DNA from: Solobacterium sp.
GTDB taxonomy: Bacteria; Bacillota_I; Bacilli_A; Erysipelotrichales; Erysipelotrichaceae
Assembly: GCA_016291725.1 (NCBI GenBank)
Contig: JAEEYJ010000158.1
Location: forward strand, 1 to 11,647
DNA: 11,647 bases
Direction of reading: 5' to 3'
Below are positions 5,642 through 11,647 of the stretch, one piece after another (position 1 is the stretch's first letter; every line of letters begins with the position of its first letter). The notes below the pieces were generated by a model. The model ran no database searches. It saw only the letters and a program-made list of their open reading frames with translations, and was not told the origin of the DNA. Position numbers and translations under genes: made by a program.

Positions 5642-6856
5642 ATGAAAAGAATACTGACTATGCTGTCTGCACTGCTTGTTCTGGCTGGGTGCGGATCCAG
5701 CAATACTGATGTTTCTGCTGATTCTGATCATGCGGATGCAGCACCGCATCAGTACACTGAAGTTAAACAAGCACCGGACAAATACACTGATTACATCAAG
5801 GATTATGTGGGAAGGAACTGTGCCTCCATAGGATATGAGTCTCTTGGAGGAAACCGTATGGACTACATTGGAAACGGGTATATCAGACTGTCCTTTTTGA
5901 CAGATGACGGCAGGTATATCGGTGTCAGCGATGATGAGATCAAGGATTACTATGTAGCTGCACAGAGTATACCGGCTAATACAGAAGTCAGATTCACCTA
6001 TGAAAAAGACTCCAGCGGTGAGGAATACAGCAACCTGATAGAATGGCAGAGCATCGACGAGATCGTACTGAAAGTCAGTCCGGTTGGTTCAAAGGAGCCA
6101 GTGAGCAGTACCGGCCTTACAGCGATCAAACCATCACCGGATAAATACACAGCTTACGTAAAGGACTATGAAGGAAGGAATCTCGGTGACATCGGCTATG
6201 TCTCCTTGGGAGGAGACCTGCGGGATTACTACGGTGAGTCGAATCTGAAGCTCGTAATCATCACTGATGATGGAAGCTATGTAGATGTTATGGATGAAGA
6301 GAGCCTGAAACAGTATTATGTCGTTCACCAGAACCCTGCTCCGAATACAGAAATGACTTTCGTTTTTGAAACGGACAGTGAGGGGAATGAATACAGTTTC
6401 ACAAAATGGCAGAGTCTGTCTGAAATAGAGCTTCGGGTCACCAGAACAGAGTTCACAAAAACTGTGGAGAATCAACCGGAAGATGATCGTATGCAGGAGG
6501 AATCTGAAGCGGTTGTGACGGAAAGCAATGCATCAGAAAACGCACAGAACGGTTATGAAGCGGTATACAACGAATACGCCGAAAAACTGCGCAGTGCAGC
6601 ACCTGTATACATCCAGGAATACTACCAGGAAAAACAGTCCAATACAGAAGGTCTGTCCGGTCTGGCTGAGATCGCGAATAAAAAGGTGATGAAGCTGGCA
6701 GAAATCTCCAACGAGGGCGTAGGAGAACTGGCAAAGGTATATTACTCCAGCAAAGGCGAGTATTCAGAGTATGAAGCCTGGGCGGAAAAGCTGTATGAAG
6801 TATATATGGAAGAAGCAGAGAATATATACAACGAGTATATGAATTCAGTGTATTAG
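5642..6856 (+). CDS. lipoprotein with two tandem Tyr-rich repeats and a helical C-terminal domain
   Basis: 404 residues. A short lipoprotein signal (MKRILTMLSALLVLAGC) ends in lipobox LAGC, so Cys17 is lipidated and the mature protein sits on the outer face of the membrane. Residues 43-145 and 163-266 are two diverged copies of one domain of about 103 residues: each starts PDKYT(D/A)Y(I/V)KDY(V/E)GRN, then IGY-x-SLGG, TDDG, a Y-Y-V strand, NTE and WQS(I/L)(D/S)EI. A Glu/Asn-rich linker (about 274-303) leads to a Tyr/Glu-rich helical domain (304-402). The repeats faintly recall PASTA-like extracellular modules, but I cannot assign them. The start is fixed by GGAG 8 bases upstream. Control by the adjacent MerR protein is indicated by the operator in its promoter; a terminator follows the stop. 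Envelope binding or stress sensing is speculative. Confidence 0.87.
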   Translation: MKRILTMLSALLVLAGCGSSNTDVSADSDHADAAPHQYTEVKQAPDKYTDYIKDYVGRNCASIGYESLGGNRMDYIGNGYIRLSFLTDDGRYIGVSDDEIKDYYVAAQSIPANTEVRFTYEKDSSGEEYSNLIEWQSIDEIVLKVSPVGSKEPVSSTGLTAIKPSPDKYTAYVKDYEGRNLGDIGYVSLGGDLRDYYGESNLKLVIITDDGSYVDVMDEESLKQYYVVHQNPAPNTEMTFVFETDSEGNEYSFTKWQSLSEIELRVTRTEFTKTVENQPEDDRMQEESEAVVTESNASENAQNGYEAVYNEYAEKLRSAAPVYIQEYYQEKQSNTEGLSGLAEIANKKVMKLAEISNEGVGELAKVYYSSKGEYSEYEAWAEKLYEVYMEEAENIYNEYMNSVY

Positions 6857-6860
6857 TAAA

Positions 6861-6888
6861 GATCCCGGTTGATCCGGGATTCATTTTT
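6861..6888 (+). terminator. intrinsic terminator after the lipoprotein gene
   Basis: ATCCCGG (6862-6868) pairs with CCGGGAT (6874-6880) around a 5-base loop, with a further G-U pair, followed by TCATTTTT. It begins 5 bp after the lipoprotein stop and isolates that gene from the acetyltransferase. Confidence 0.8.
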
Positions 6889-6921
6889 CATGTGTGCATA
6901 TGTATCCGAAGGTGATTGTCT

Positions 6922-6927
6922 TATAAT
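6922..6927 (+). promoter_or_regulatory. candidate -10 box of the acetyltransferase gene
   Basis: A consensus TATAAT lies between the lipoprotein terminator and the acetyltransferase. No good -35 is visible at 16-18 bp. If it is real, the ATG overlapping it at 6926 cannot be the start, and translation begins at 6944 where GGAG lies 6 bases upstream. Confidence 0.4.
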
Positions 6928-6943
6928 GAAACCGGAGAAGTGT

Positions 6944-7441
6944 ATGGAAAAGATATATAAAGGCATTCTGCTGACAACCGATTTTACCGAAGAGGATATT
7001 GAAACATCGATCCGGAAGCAAAGAGAGATCTTCGGCGGAGAGTTCGGCTTTCTGGATTCATCCCATGCATATCCGGCAATGGTGATCCGGGAGTTCGCAA
7101 AGACATGGCGGCCGGAGAAGGATTTCATGCTGGCGGCGAAGAAAGATAATGAACTGGTGGGAACAATTACACTGATGGGCGAGGATGACCGTGTTGCCCG
7201 TCTTCGCTTCCTGATTGTTGATCCAGCATACAGAGGAATCGGCCTGGGGAAGGAAATCGTTCTCACTGCACTGGAATGGGCAAAGGAAATGGGCTATACA
7301 CATGTATACCTGACAACCCACAGTATTCTGGAAACCGCGCGGGCAATGTATACAAGCATGGGCTTCAGAAAAACAGGGGAAGGACCTGCCGATGAAGTAA
7401 AGCCCGGCATTCTGGAGGAGACCTACGAAATCGATCTGTAG
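6944..7441 (+). CDS. GNAT-family N-acetyltransferase
   Basis: 165 residues from the chosen ATG (171 if the ATG at 6926 is used). The GNAT core is clear: a strand with LVGTITLMGED (71-81), motif A from LRFLIVDPAYRGIGLG (87-102), where R/x-x-G-x-G binds the acetyl-CoA pyrophosphate, the following helix KEIVLTALEWAKEMGY, the strand VYLTTHS and the motif B region ARAMYTSMGFRKTGE (132-146). The N-terminal half (DIETSIRKQREIFGGEFGF) probably shapes the acceptor site. It has the general form of amine-acetylating GNATs, but the acceptor cannot be read from sequence. It stands alone between two terminators and has a candidate -10 box of its own. Confidence 0.88.
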   Translation: MEKIYKGILLTTDFTEEDIETSIRKQREIFGGEFGFLDSSHAYPAMVIREFAKTWRPEKDFMLAAKKDNELVGTITLMGEDDRVARLRFLIVDPAYRGIGLGKEIVLTALEWAKEMGYTHVYLTTHSILETARAMYTSMGFRKTGEGPADEVKPGILEETYEIDL

Positions 7442-7462
7442 GGTCCTGCAGCAGATACATAT

Positions 7463-7498
7463 GAAAGGACACACCTGATACGGTGTGCCCTTTCTTTA
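7463..7498 (+). terminator. terminator between convergent acetyltransferase and lipase genes
   Basis: A 13-bp stem with one A-C mismatch (7463-7475 with 7482-7494), a 6-base loop and a modest TTTAT tail. It best serves the plus-strand acetyltransferase gene. The hairpin may also slow minus-strand transcription from the lipase side, although no T-run follows it in that direction. Confidence 0.7.
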
Positions 7499-7517
7499 TG
7501 GTCTGCGGAACGGATAT

Positions 7518-8591
7518 CTATGGCAGTGCAGTCGTTTCCACCATCTGCAGAAGATCCCGGTAGAACGCCCTGATATCGTGCCTGTGCATCAGTCCGCCCT
7601 GAAGCCACATGTGGTCTGCATTGAGTTCAGGGCACACATTCCAGACGCCGGGACGGATATCATTGCGGTCAAGAGGCCGGGACGGAGCACTGGACGGACT
7701 CATTGCGGATACCGTATTCACCAGTCCGTCATTTCTGCGCCAGCTTTCGTCTATATCAATGCCTCCCGCGGTCCGGCCTTTGTAGGCACCGATCTGGTAG
7801 GAACGCATTACAAACAACGGCTCCATTTCTCTCTCAGGCACCCAGGTTCCATCCTGTGTGCACAGAGTAGCGTTGCACGGTACCGAGAAATAGTAGACTT
7901 CCGGCAGGGTACTGATCCGTTCGTTCATCGCCAGGGCATGATCGATCTGCATATCATAGCCGGCATAGTCGGAAGGGTCCCGTCCATCGATCTGAGGCCG
8001 GGTTCCTTTGGACATCCAGGCTGCCAGATGCTTGCTCCACCAAGGAACCTTGACAGCGTCCGGATTAAAGCCAGGATCCATGAAGAGATCATACGCTGTC
8101 GTTCCGTTCATGGGTGACGCGAGAGCAATAATACTGTGGATCCTGCTCTCCATCCCACCGAGAAAGAGCGGGGAAGGATCCGGACACTCCCGCTCCTCTG
8201 CCGATCCATGCGCCAGCAGTTCGGACAGCAGCCTGACAGTAGCGCCTCCGAAAGAATGCCCCAGAAGAACAAGGCGGGTCTGCTCATCCCAGGAGGGAAT
8301 CAACGGACAAAGCGAGAAATCCTTTCCGTACCGTTCATGCCCGCAGCGCCGGCTGTGGGCTTCTCCATAGTCTGTTCTTGTCCCGGCCAGCTGGGCATAC
8401 AGCTCACAGGCACGGTCCCAGGCGCTTCCTGCCGGGGATACGGAGGCTGCCCAGCAATCGTACCCTTCCGACCGGAGCCATACCATCAGGTCTCCGCCTC
8501 GCATGCCCCAGTAGGGCATTTTGCGGTAGCGGCCATCATAGCTTCCCCAGCCGGAAAGACCATGGACGAAGATATACTGCAGTCCGGACAT
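7518..8591 (-). CDS. family I.5-like lipase/esterase (Staphylococcus/Geobacillus type), no signal peptide
   Basis: 357 residues with the alpha/beta-hydrolase plan of family I.5 lipases. HGLSGWG (10-16) is the oxyanion-hole loop, GHSFGG (111-116) the nucleophile elbow with Ser113, NDGLVN (287-292) supplies Asp288, and ADHMWLQGG supplies His327. The family zinc site also looks complete: WDRA Asp59, EAH His79, GHERYG His85 and Asp217 in YDMQID. The segment WDRACELYAQLAG followed by DYGEAH is typical of these enzymes. The usual secretion signal is missing: the protein starts almost at the first strand, so it is predicted cytoplasmic or exported by another route. AAAGG lies 8-9 bases before the ATG. 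It follows an unrecognised gene by 57 bp in the same direction, so they are probably cotranscribed. Acyl-ester hydrolysis is likely; chain-length preference is unknown. Confidence 0.9.
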   Translation of the reverse strand: MSGLQYIFVHGLSGWGSYDGRYRKMPYWGMRGGDLMVWLRSEGYDCWAASVSPAGSAWDRACELYAQLAGTRTDYGEAHSRRCGHERYGKDFSLCPLIPSWDEQTRLVLLGHSFGGATVRLLSELLAHGSAEERECPDPSPLFLGGMESRIHSIIALASPMNGTTAYDLFMDPGFNPDAVKVPWWSKHLAAWMSKGTRPQIDGRDPSDYAGYDMQIDHALAMNERISTLPEVYYFSVPCNATLCTQDGTWVPEREMEPLFVMRSYQIGAYKGRTAGGIDIDESWRRNDGLVNTVSAMSPSSAPSRPLDRNDIRPGVWNVCPELNADHMWLQGGLMHRHDIRAFYRDLLQMVETTALP

Positions 8592-8633
8592 AAATGATAC
8601 CTTTTCCTTTCTTCTGCTGAGTGTGGCTGCTCC

Positions 8634-8648
8634 GGGACCTGCGGTCCC
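8634..8648 (-). other. intercistronic hairpin without T-tract
   Basis: GGGACC and GGTCCC form a perfect 6-bp stem with a 3-base loop directly after the TGA of the unrecognised gene and 43 bp before the lipase start. Lacking a T-run, it is more likely a transcript-stability or partial attenuation element than a terminator. Confidence 0.5.
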
Positions 8649-9254
8649 TCAGTCAGTCGTGGATGCCATGATGACAACGTATCTGCTCATGTGCTTATCG
8701 TAAACGCTCCAGCATGCCGTGCCCCACCATTCACGGCCATCCTCAAAATAGTTGGACCAGTCCGTTGACCATTCATACACTTCGAGTTCATCTGTTCCCT
8801 TCGGAAACAATGCGGAATTGACTATGCGGAATTCATCCGGTCCGTATCCTGAAGTATGCGGGGTTTCCCAGAAAGCGTACCAGTACGGAATCTGCTCGCC
8901 TTCCAAGGGATCCGGCCAGCCGCAGTCATAGAATCTCTGCCCGATCCGGTCTGTTCGGAGAATCCCAGGTACATGGAATAAGGTTTCCGGATCGATCCGG
9001 TGCGCTTTTGCTTTCCCTATATCAAGACTCCAGGGGAACGGTTCATCCTGGATTGTCCTGCCGTAGTTGATCTCCGATTTCAACTGTTCATCGATATAGC
9101 GTTCAATCACCTTGAGCATCGCAAACAGCACCGCGTCCTTATGGGAGCGGTATCCCTGGTGCGGGGTGTCATCCTCAACGAGGCAGTAATCGATGATGCA
9201 CCGATCGTATTTTTCTATCAGTTCGTAAAAAGGATCATGGATCAATTCACGCAT
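8649..9254 (-). CDS. conserved-looking protein of unknown function
   Basis: 201 residues from the ATG preceded by AGGAG at 6 bases; an upstream in-frame ATG at 9290 would add 12 residues but overlaps a -10 box. I do not recognise the family. The protein is acidic and soluble, with no signal peptide or membrane segment. The N-terminal 60 residues are helical (HDPFYELIEKYDRCIIDYCLVE, then AMLKVIERYIDEQL). The C-terminal half is rich in Trp and Tyr and looks like a compact beta domain (PYWYAFWETPH, ALFPKGTDELEVYEWSTDW, EWWGTACWSVYDKHMSRYVV). It is the promoter-proximal gene before the lipase, which suggests an accessory or immunity-like role, but that is only context. Confidence 0.75.
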   Translation of the reverse strand: MRELIHDPFYELIEKYDRCIIDYCLVEDDTPHQGYRSHKDAVLFAMLKVIERYIDEQLKSEINYGRTIQDEPFPWSLDIGKAKAHRIDPETLFHVPGILRTDRIGQRFYDCGWPDPLEGEQIPYWYAFWETPHTSGYGPDEFRIVNSALFPKGTDELEVYEWSTDWSNYFEDGREWWGTACWSVYDKHMSRYVVIMASTTD

Positions 9255-9288
9255 ACGGTTCTCCTGATTCCGGTCTGTATCCGCCTTC

Positions 9289-9294
9289 ATTATA
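9289..9294 (-). promoter_or_regulatory. candidate -10 box of the unrecognised gene and lipase operon
   Basis: Consensus TATAAT on the minus strand, 34 bp before the chosen start at 9254; no clear -35. It overlaps an in-frame ATG, which argues that this ATG is not the start. Confidence 0.4.
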
Positions 9295-9337
9295 CCTGTT
9301 CATGTTTCTGATCTGCGGAGCAGGGTATAAGTTTCTC

Positions 9338-9366
9338 TGCACATACTGAAAGAATGCGGGTAGAAT
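9338..9366 (+). promoter_or_regulatory. probable promoter of the DUF3592 gene
   Basis: TGCACA (9338-9343, 4/6) and TAGAAT (9361-9366, 5/6) are spaced by 17 bp. They stand 23 bp before the start codon in the divergent gap. Confidence 0.5.
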
Positions 9367-9389
9367 GGATCTGTAAAAAGGGTGATTGT

Positions 9390-9830
9390 ATGACAAATGA
9401 TGTGTTCTGGACCATGCCGGTCATGATACTTGGTTTATTGAGCATTGTATTCGGATTCGTCGGCAGATATATGAAGCTGATCGGGAAAAAGGAACAGGAG
9501 AACTGCACAACACCGGTAGAGGCGGAAGTCATCGGTGAGACGCATGAGAGTGAAGGAGGCTGGGCGCCAGTAGTGCGTTTCACCGATCTCTCAGGCAATG
9601 TCGTGGAAGGCTGCTCCGGGCTCTACCGTTCCGGCTTCCGGGTTCCTCACTATGCAAACGGTACAAAACTGACCGTGAAGTACGATCCGCTGGATTCCAG
9701 CAAGTTCGTCATCCCGGCCTTTGATGTCAATGCAGCGCTTCTTGTAGGCGATATCTTTGTGGTTGTCGGCTATATCCTGATGGGCGCGCTGTTCATCGTT
9801 GTCATGGCGCACAGAGGATTCTTCGGCTGA
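9390..9830 (+). CDS. DUF3592 domain membrane protein
   Basis: 146 residues. A membrane segment at about 6-28 and a second at about 115-139 flank an extracytoplasmic or cytoplasmic beta domain of the DUF3592 type: PVEAEVIGE (42-50), APVVRFTDLSGNVVEG (59-74), then VKYDPLDSSKFVI (96-108), the typical YDP-x-(D/N)-P-like end. Function of the family is unknown. The start is chosen because AAGGGTGA lies about 5 bases upstream; an in-frame ATG at 9354 overlaps the -10 box. The stop codon directly abuts that of the convergent methyltransferase gene. Confidence 0.85.
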   Translation: MTNDVFWTMPVMILGLLSIVFGFVGRYMKLIGKKEQENCTTPVEAEVIGETHESEGGWAPVVRFTDLSGNVVEGCSGLYRSGFRVPHYANGTKLTVKYDPLDSSKFVIPAFDVNAALLVGDIFVVVGYILMGALFIVVMAHRGFFG

Positions 9831-11285
9831 TCAGTCCTTCGCCCAGTCATAAATCTGTCCGTAGACAGTATAGTTGCGGTTGCCGGCAACGAAGCTGTTT
9901 TCGGTATCCTTGAATTCATCCCAGCGGTCCTCGAGGCCGTATCTTTTTTTCAGACTCTCCACTGTCAGGAGATTCTGAAGGTCCGGGAAGTGAATGTACG
10001 AATAGAACAAAGTACGGAACTGTACGTATTCAGGAGGGCAGTCCTCCCGGCTGAATTCCTGGTCATAATACCGGATCCCGGATCCTGTCCAGAATCCATT
10101 GTAGGGAATCATATCAATGCAGGCTTTCTGCAGTCTGTCGTCTTCTGTACGGGGGGAGGACTGCAGTACATTGCGCCAGAGAAGATCCATCAGTTCCAGC
10201 AGATGTTCTGCATCCTCCTCCCGGATCAAACGTTCCATACAGGCCAGCAGGGTTTCTTCCGTGCATTCATTCATCAGAATGCCTGCCGGGGTCAGTTCCT
10301 GATCAACGATCATCAGCCCTCTGTCCTTCAGTTCTTCCAGATTGAAGTACATCTGTTCCAGCGCAGCCTGTCCTTCTTTGTATACCGGCTGTTTCAGGAC
10401 GGTGCGGTCCGAACGGAAGACAACGGAAAAACTGTGCTCTTTGCCTCTGTCTGCCGAAAGATAGGCAGAGACAGGATATACCGGAGAGGACCGCTCCGTC
10501 TTCCTGTATTCCGCAAGGATATAGTTGGAGAACTCATCCAGCGTCCCGTCTTCCGTAATCTGCTTCAGCACATCCTTTTCGGAAAGAATCCCCTTTTTCC
10601 CGAAAGGATCAAAGGGGAACACCCGGTCATGGACCGGCTGGTCCGGCAGCTTTCCGTCGGAGAATACAGCCTGCACGAACATCTGGTTGGGCAGCGGGTA
10701 GTAGTGGAACGCATGTACAAAGCCGTTGTCTGCAGCAGATGTGTCCATCTCCTGCTTTGTATACAGTGCTGTACGATCATCAAAGACCCCGAAGGGGGTA
10801 TTTACAAATGGGTCTGTTTTCCCGCAGAGGTACTTCATGCCATAGCGGTTGTGGAATCCCACGAGCAGGACACCATTCTCCTTCAGCAAGGGATACAGAG
10901 CCCGGAACAGGTCTTCAGGATGTGCTGCGCAGAGATCAACGGCATCAATTGCCAGTATACAATCGTACTGCCCGGAAGACGGGATCCGTTCCAGTACACG
11001 GACATTGTCCGCTGTTTCCATTCTTCTCCGGATCAGATCACGGAATACCGGTCTGCTTTCCACGGTATCCAGGGAATGCACGCCTTCTGCGATGTATTCC
11101 GTCAGCGTTCCCAGCTGTCCGCCGATCTCCAGTACATTCCATTCCGGATCCAGGGGATACCAGCAAAGCAGGGCCTTTTTCAGATCACTAAGGCAATAGA
11201 AAAAGAAAGCATTGTGGTTGTTCCGGATATCATCGTGGAACCCGTATTCATCAATATAGTCCTGGATCTCTTTATCTGTGATCAT
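9831..11285 (-). CDS. class I SAM-dependent methyltransferase with long C-terminal extension
   Basis: 484 residues. The Rossmann methyltransferase core spans about 25-220: motif I VLEIGGQLGTLTEYI (51-65), acidic end of strand 2 at TVES (Glu76), motif IV YDCILAIDAVDLC (107-119) and LLKENGVLLVGFHNRYGMKYL (133-153). The RYGMKYLCG-x-x-DP segment and YYPLPNQMF are typical of Bacillota proteins found with cell-surface polysaccharide genes. In motif I the second Gly of the usual GxGxG is replaced by Gln. The C-terminal 260 residues (FSNYILAEYRK, a helical middle, then PYNGFWTGSG) form a separate domain I cannot name. The start overlaps the end of the GH10 gene by 14 bp with GGAGG 9 bases upstream, so the two are translationally linked. 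Methylation of a glycan or glycan precursor is a reasonable inference only. Confidence 0.85.
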   Translation of the reverse strand: MITDKEIQDYIDEYGFHDDIRNNHNAFFFYCLSDLKKALLCWYPLDPEWNVLEIGGQLGTLTEYIAEGVHSLDTVESRPVFRDLIRRRMETADNVRVLERIPSSGQYDCILAIDAVDLCAAHPEDLFRALYPLLKENGVLLVGFHNRYGMKYLCGKTDPFVNTPFGVFDDRTALYTKQEMDTSAADNGFVHAFHYYPLPNQMFVQAVFSDGKLPDQPVHDRVFPFDPFGKKGILSEKDVLKQITEDGTLDEFSNYILAEYRKTERSSPVYPVSAYLSADRGKEHSFSVVFRSDRTVLKQPVYKEGQAALEQMYFNLEELKDRGLMIVDQELTPAGILMNECTEETLLACMERLIREEDAEHLLELMDLLWRNVLQSSPRTEDDRLQKACIDMIPYNGFWTGSGIRYYDQEFSREDCPPEYVQFRTLFYSYIHFPDLQNLLTVESLKKRYGLEDRWDEFKDTENSFVAGNRNYTVYGQIYDWAKD

Positions 11286-11647
11286 CCTTCGCCGCCTCCA
11301 CTACGGCATAGAACTCTTTTTTGGGCTGCAGTTTCTCATCAAAAAGAAGGGATATATGCTTCTCCCTCTTATATGCTCTGTCATCCATCAGACCCCAGAC
11401 AGTTACCGATTCCAGTCCGATGCCGTTTTTCACCGCATCGACAAAAGCCTGGAACAGTTCATTGTAGAGCAGTGCCGTTTTTTCGGTGTCAGGATAGTTA
11501 CGGTTGGCCACATCCAGTTCTGTTACATGAACAAGACCCGTGAGTTCATTGTATGCTTTCATGGCTGACATGAACCGGGAGACATCTGTACTGGTATCTA
11601 TGTGTCCCTGCATTCCGATACCGTCCACGAGCCCATCACCCAGCAAA
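11272..11647 (-). CDS. GH10 endo-beta-1,4-xylanase, C-terminal part (5' end outside window)
   Basis: About 125 C-terminal residues are in the window. DGIGMQGHI and VTELDV are signature GH10 strands; the Glu of TELD (codon near 11518-11520) is the catalytic nucleophile. VTVWGLMDDRAYK matches the strand-8 W-G-x-x-D-D motif near the substrate pocket. The protein ends shortly after KKEFYAVVEAAKDD, the usual end of a GH10 barrel, so no binding module follows. The acid/base Glu and any signal peptide lie outside the window, so location cannot be judged. It overlaps the methyltransferase gene by 14 bp, meaning the operon includes at least these two genes. Family function is cleavage of beta-1,4-xylan. 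Confidence 0.92.
   Translation of the reverse strand, partial: LLGDGLVDGIGMQGHIDTSTDVSRFMSAMKAYNELTGLVHVTELDVANRNYPDTEKTALLYNELFQAFVDAVKNGIGLESVTVWGLMDDRAYKREKHISLLFDEKLQPKKEFYAVVEAAKDDHR

Noticed and set aside
7503..7513. An 11-base match (CTGCGGAACGG) to the right half of the regulator operator.
   Set aside because: Only half the dyad is present, no TTGACC precedes it, and it lies between convergent gene ends, where no promoter is expected.
9990..11543. Plus-strand open frame of 517 codons, the longest in the window.
   Set aside because: It runs across both the methyltransferase and GH10 genes in antisense, has no ribosome site or recognisable domain, and is a shadow of their codon usage.
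1..11647. Search by eye for tRNA, rRNA, CRISPR repeats, insertion sequences, toxin-antitoxin pairs and phage genes.
   Set aside because: No repeated spacer pattern, transposase, terminal inverted repeats or tRNA-like cloverleaf was noticed. The TIR gene alone is not enough to call a defence island.

Overview
The window (about 11.6 kb, near 50% G+C by eye) looks like chromosomal DNA of a low-to-mid-GC Gram-positive anaerobe (Bacillota). An Erysipelotrichaceae- or Lachnospiraceae-like gut or rumen bacterium is my inference. The support is strong AGGAGG-type ribosome binding sites and families typical of those clades: a TIR/transmembrane/propeller protein, a Sec23/Sec24-type zinc-ribbon protein, a DUF3592 protein, a lipoprotein with Tyr-rich repeats, and a GH10 xylanase. 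I see no tRNA, rRNA, CRISPR array, insertion sequence or phage gene. The gene order reads as ordinary but accessory-rich chromosome with short operons, each bounded by hairpin terminators or its own promoter.

Left part, minus strand (1-4006), read right to left: a DUF401 permease (4006-2795), an intrinsic terminator, an amidohydrolase-2 fold protein whose usual metal ligands are all replaced (2696-1749), a second terminator, then a two-gene unit of a DUF1893 (TM1506-like) protein and a TIR-domain membrane protein (1534 to beyond position 1). The TIR gene is cut by the window edge. The permease and amidohydrolase plausibly serve one small-molecule pathway. The terminator between them could also control translation of the second gene.

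Centre, plus strand (4125-7441): a zinc-ribbon protein of unknown function, a small MerR-family regulator, a two-repeat lipoprotein and a GNAT acetyltransferase. The regulator and the lipoprotein are each preceded by a TTGACC -35 box running into a perfect 7-4-7 dyad and a 19-bp spacer. This is classic MerR promoter architecture. The two dyads are exact reverse complements of each other, so the regulator probably controls itself and the lipoprotein.

Right part (7442-11647): a minus-strand pair made of an unrecognised 201-residue protein and a family I.5-like lipase without signal peptide; a plus-strand DUF3592 membrane protein; and, convergent with it and with directly abutting stop codons, a minus-strand operon in which a GH10 xylanase (only its C-terminal part is present) overlaps a SAM methyltransferase by 14 bp.

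The best candidates for something undescribed are the MerR-lipoprotein circuit with its paired operators, the ligand-less amidohydrolase linked to a DUF401 permease, and the DUF1893-TIR operon.
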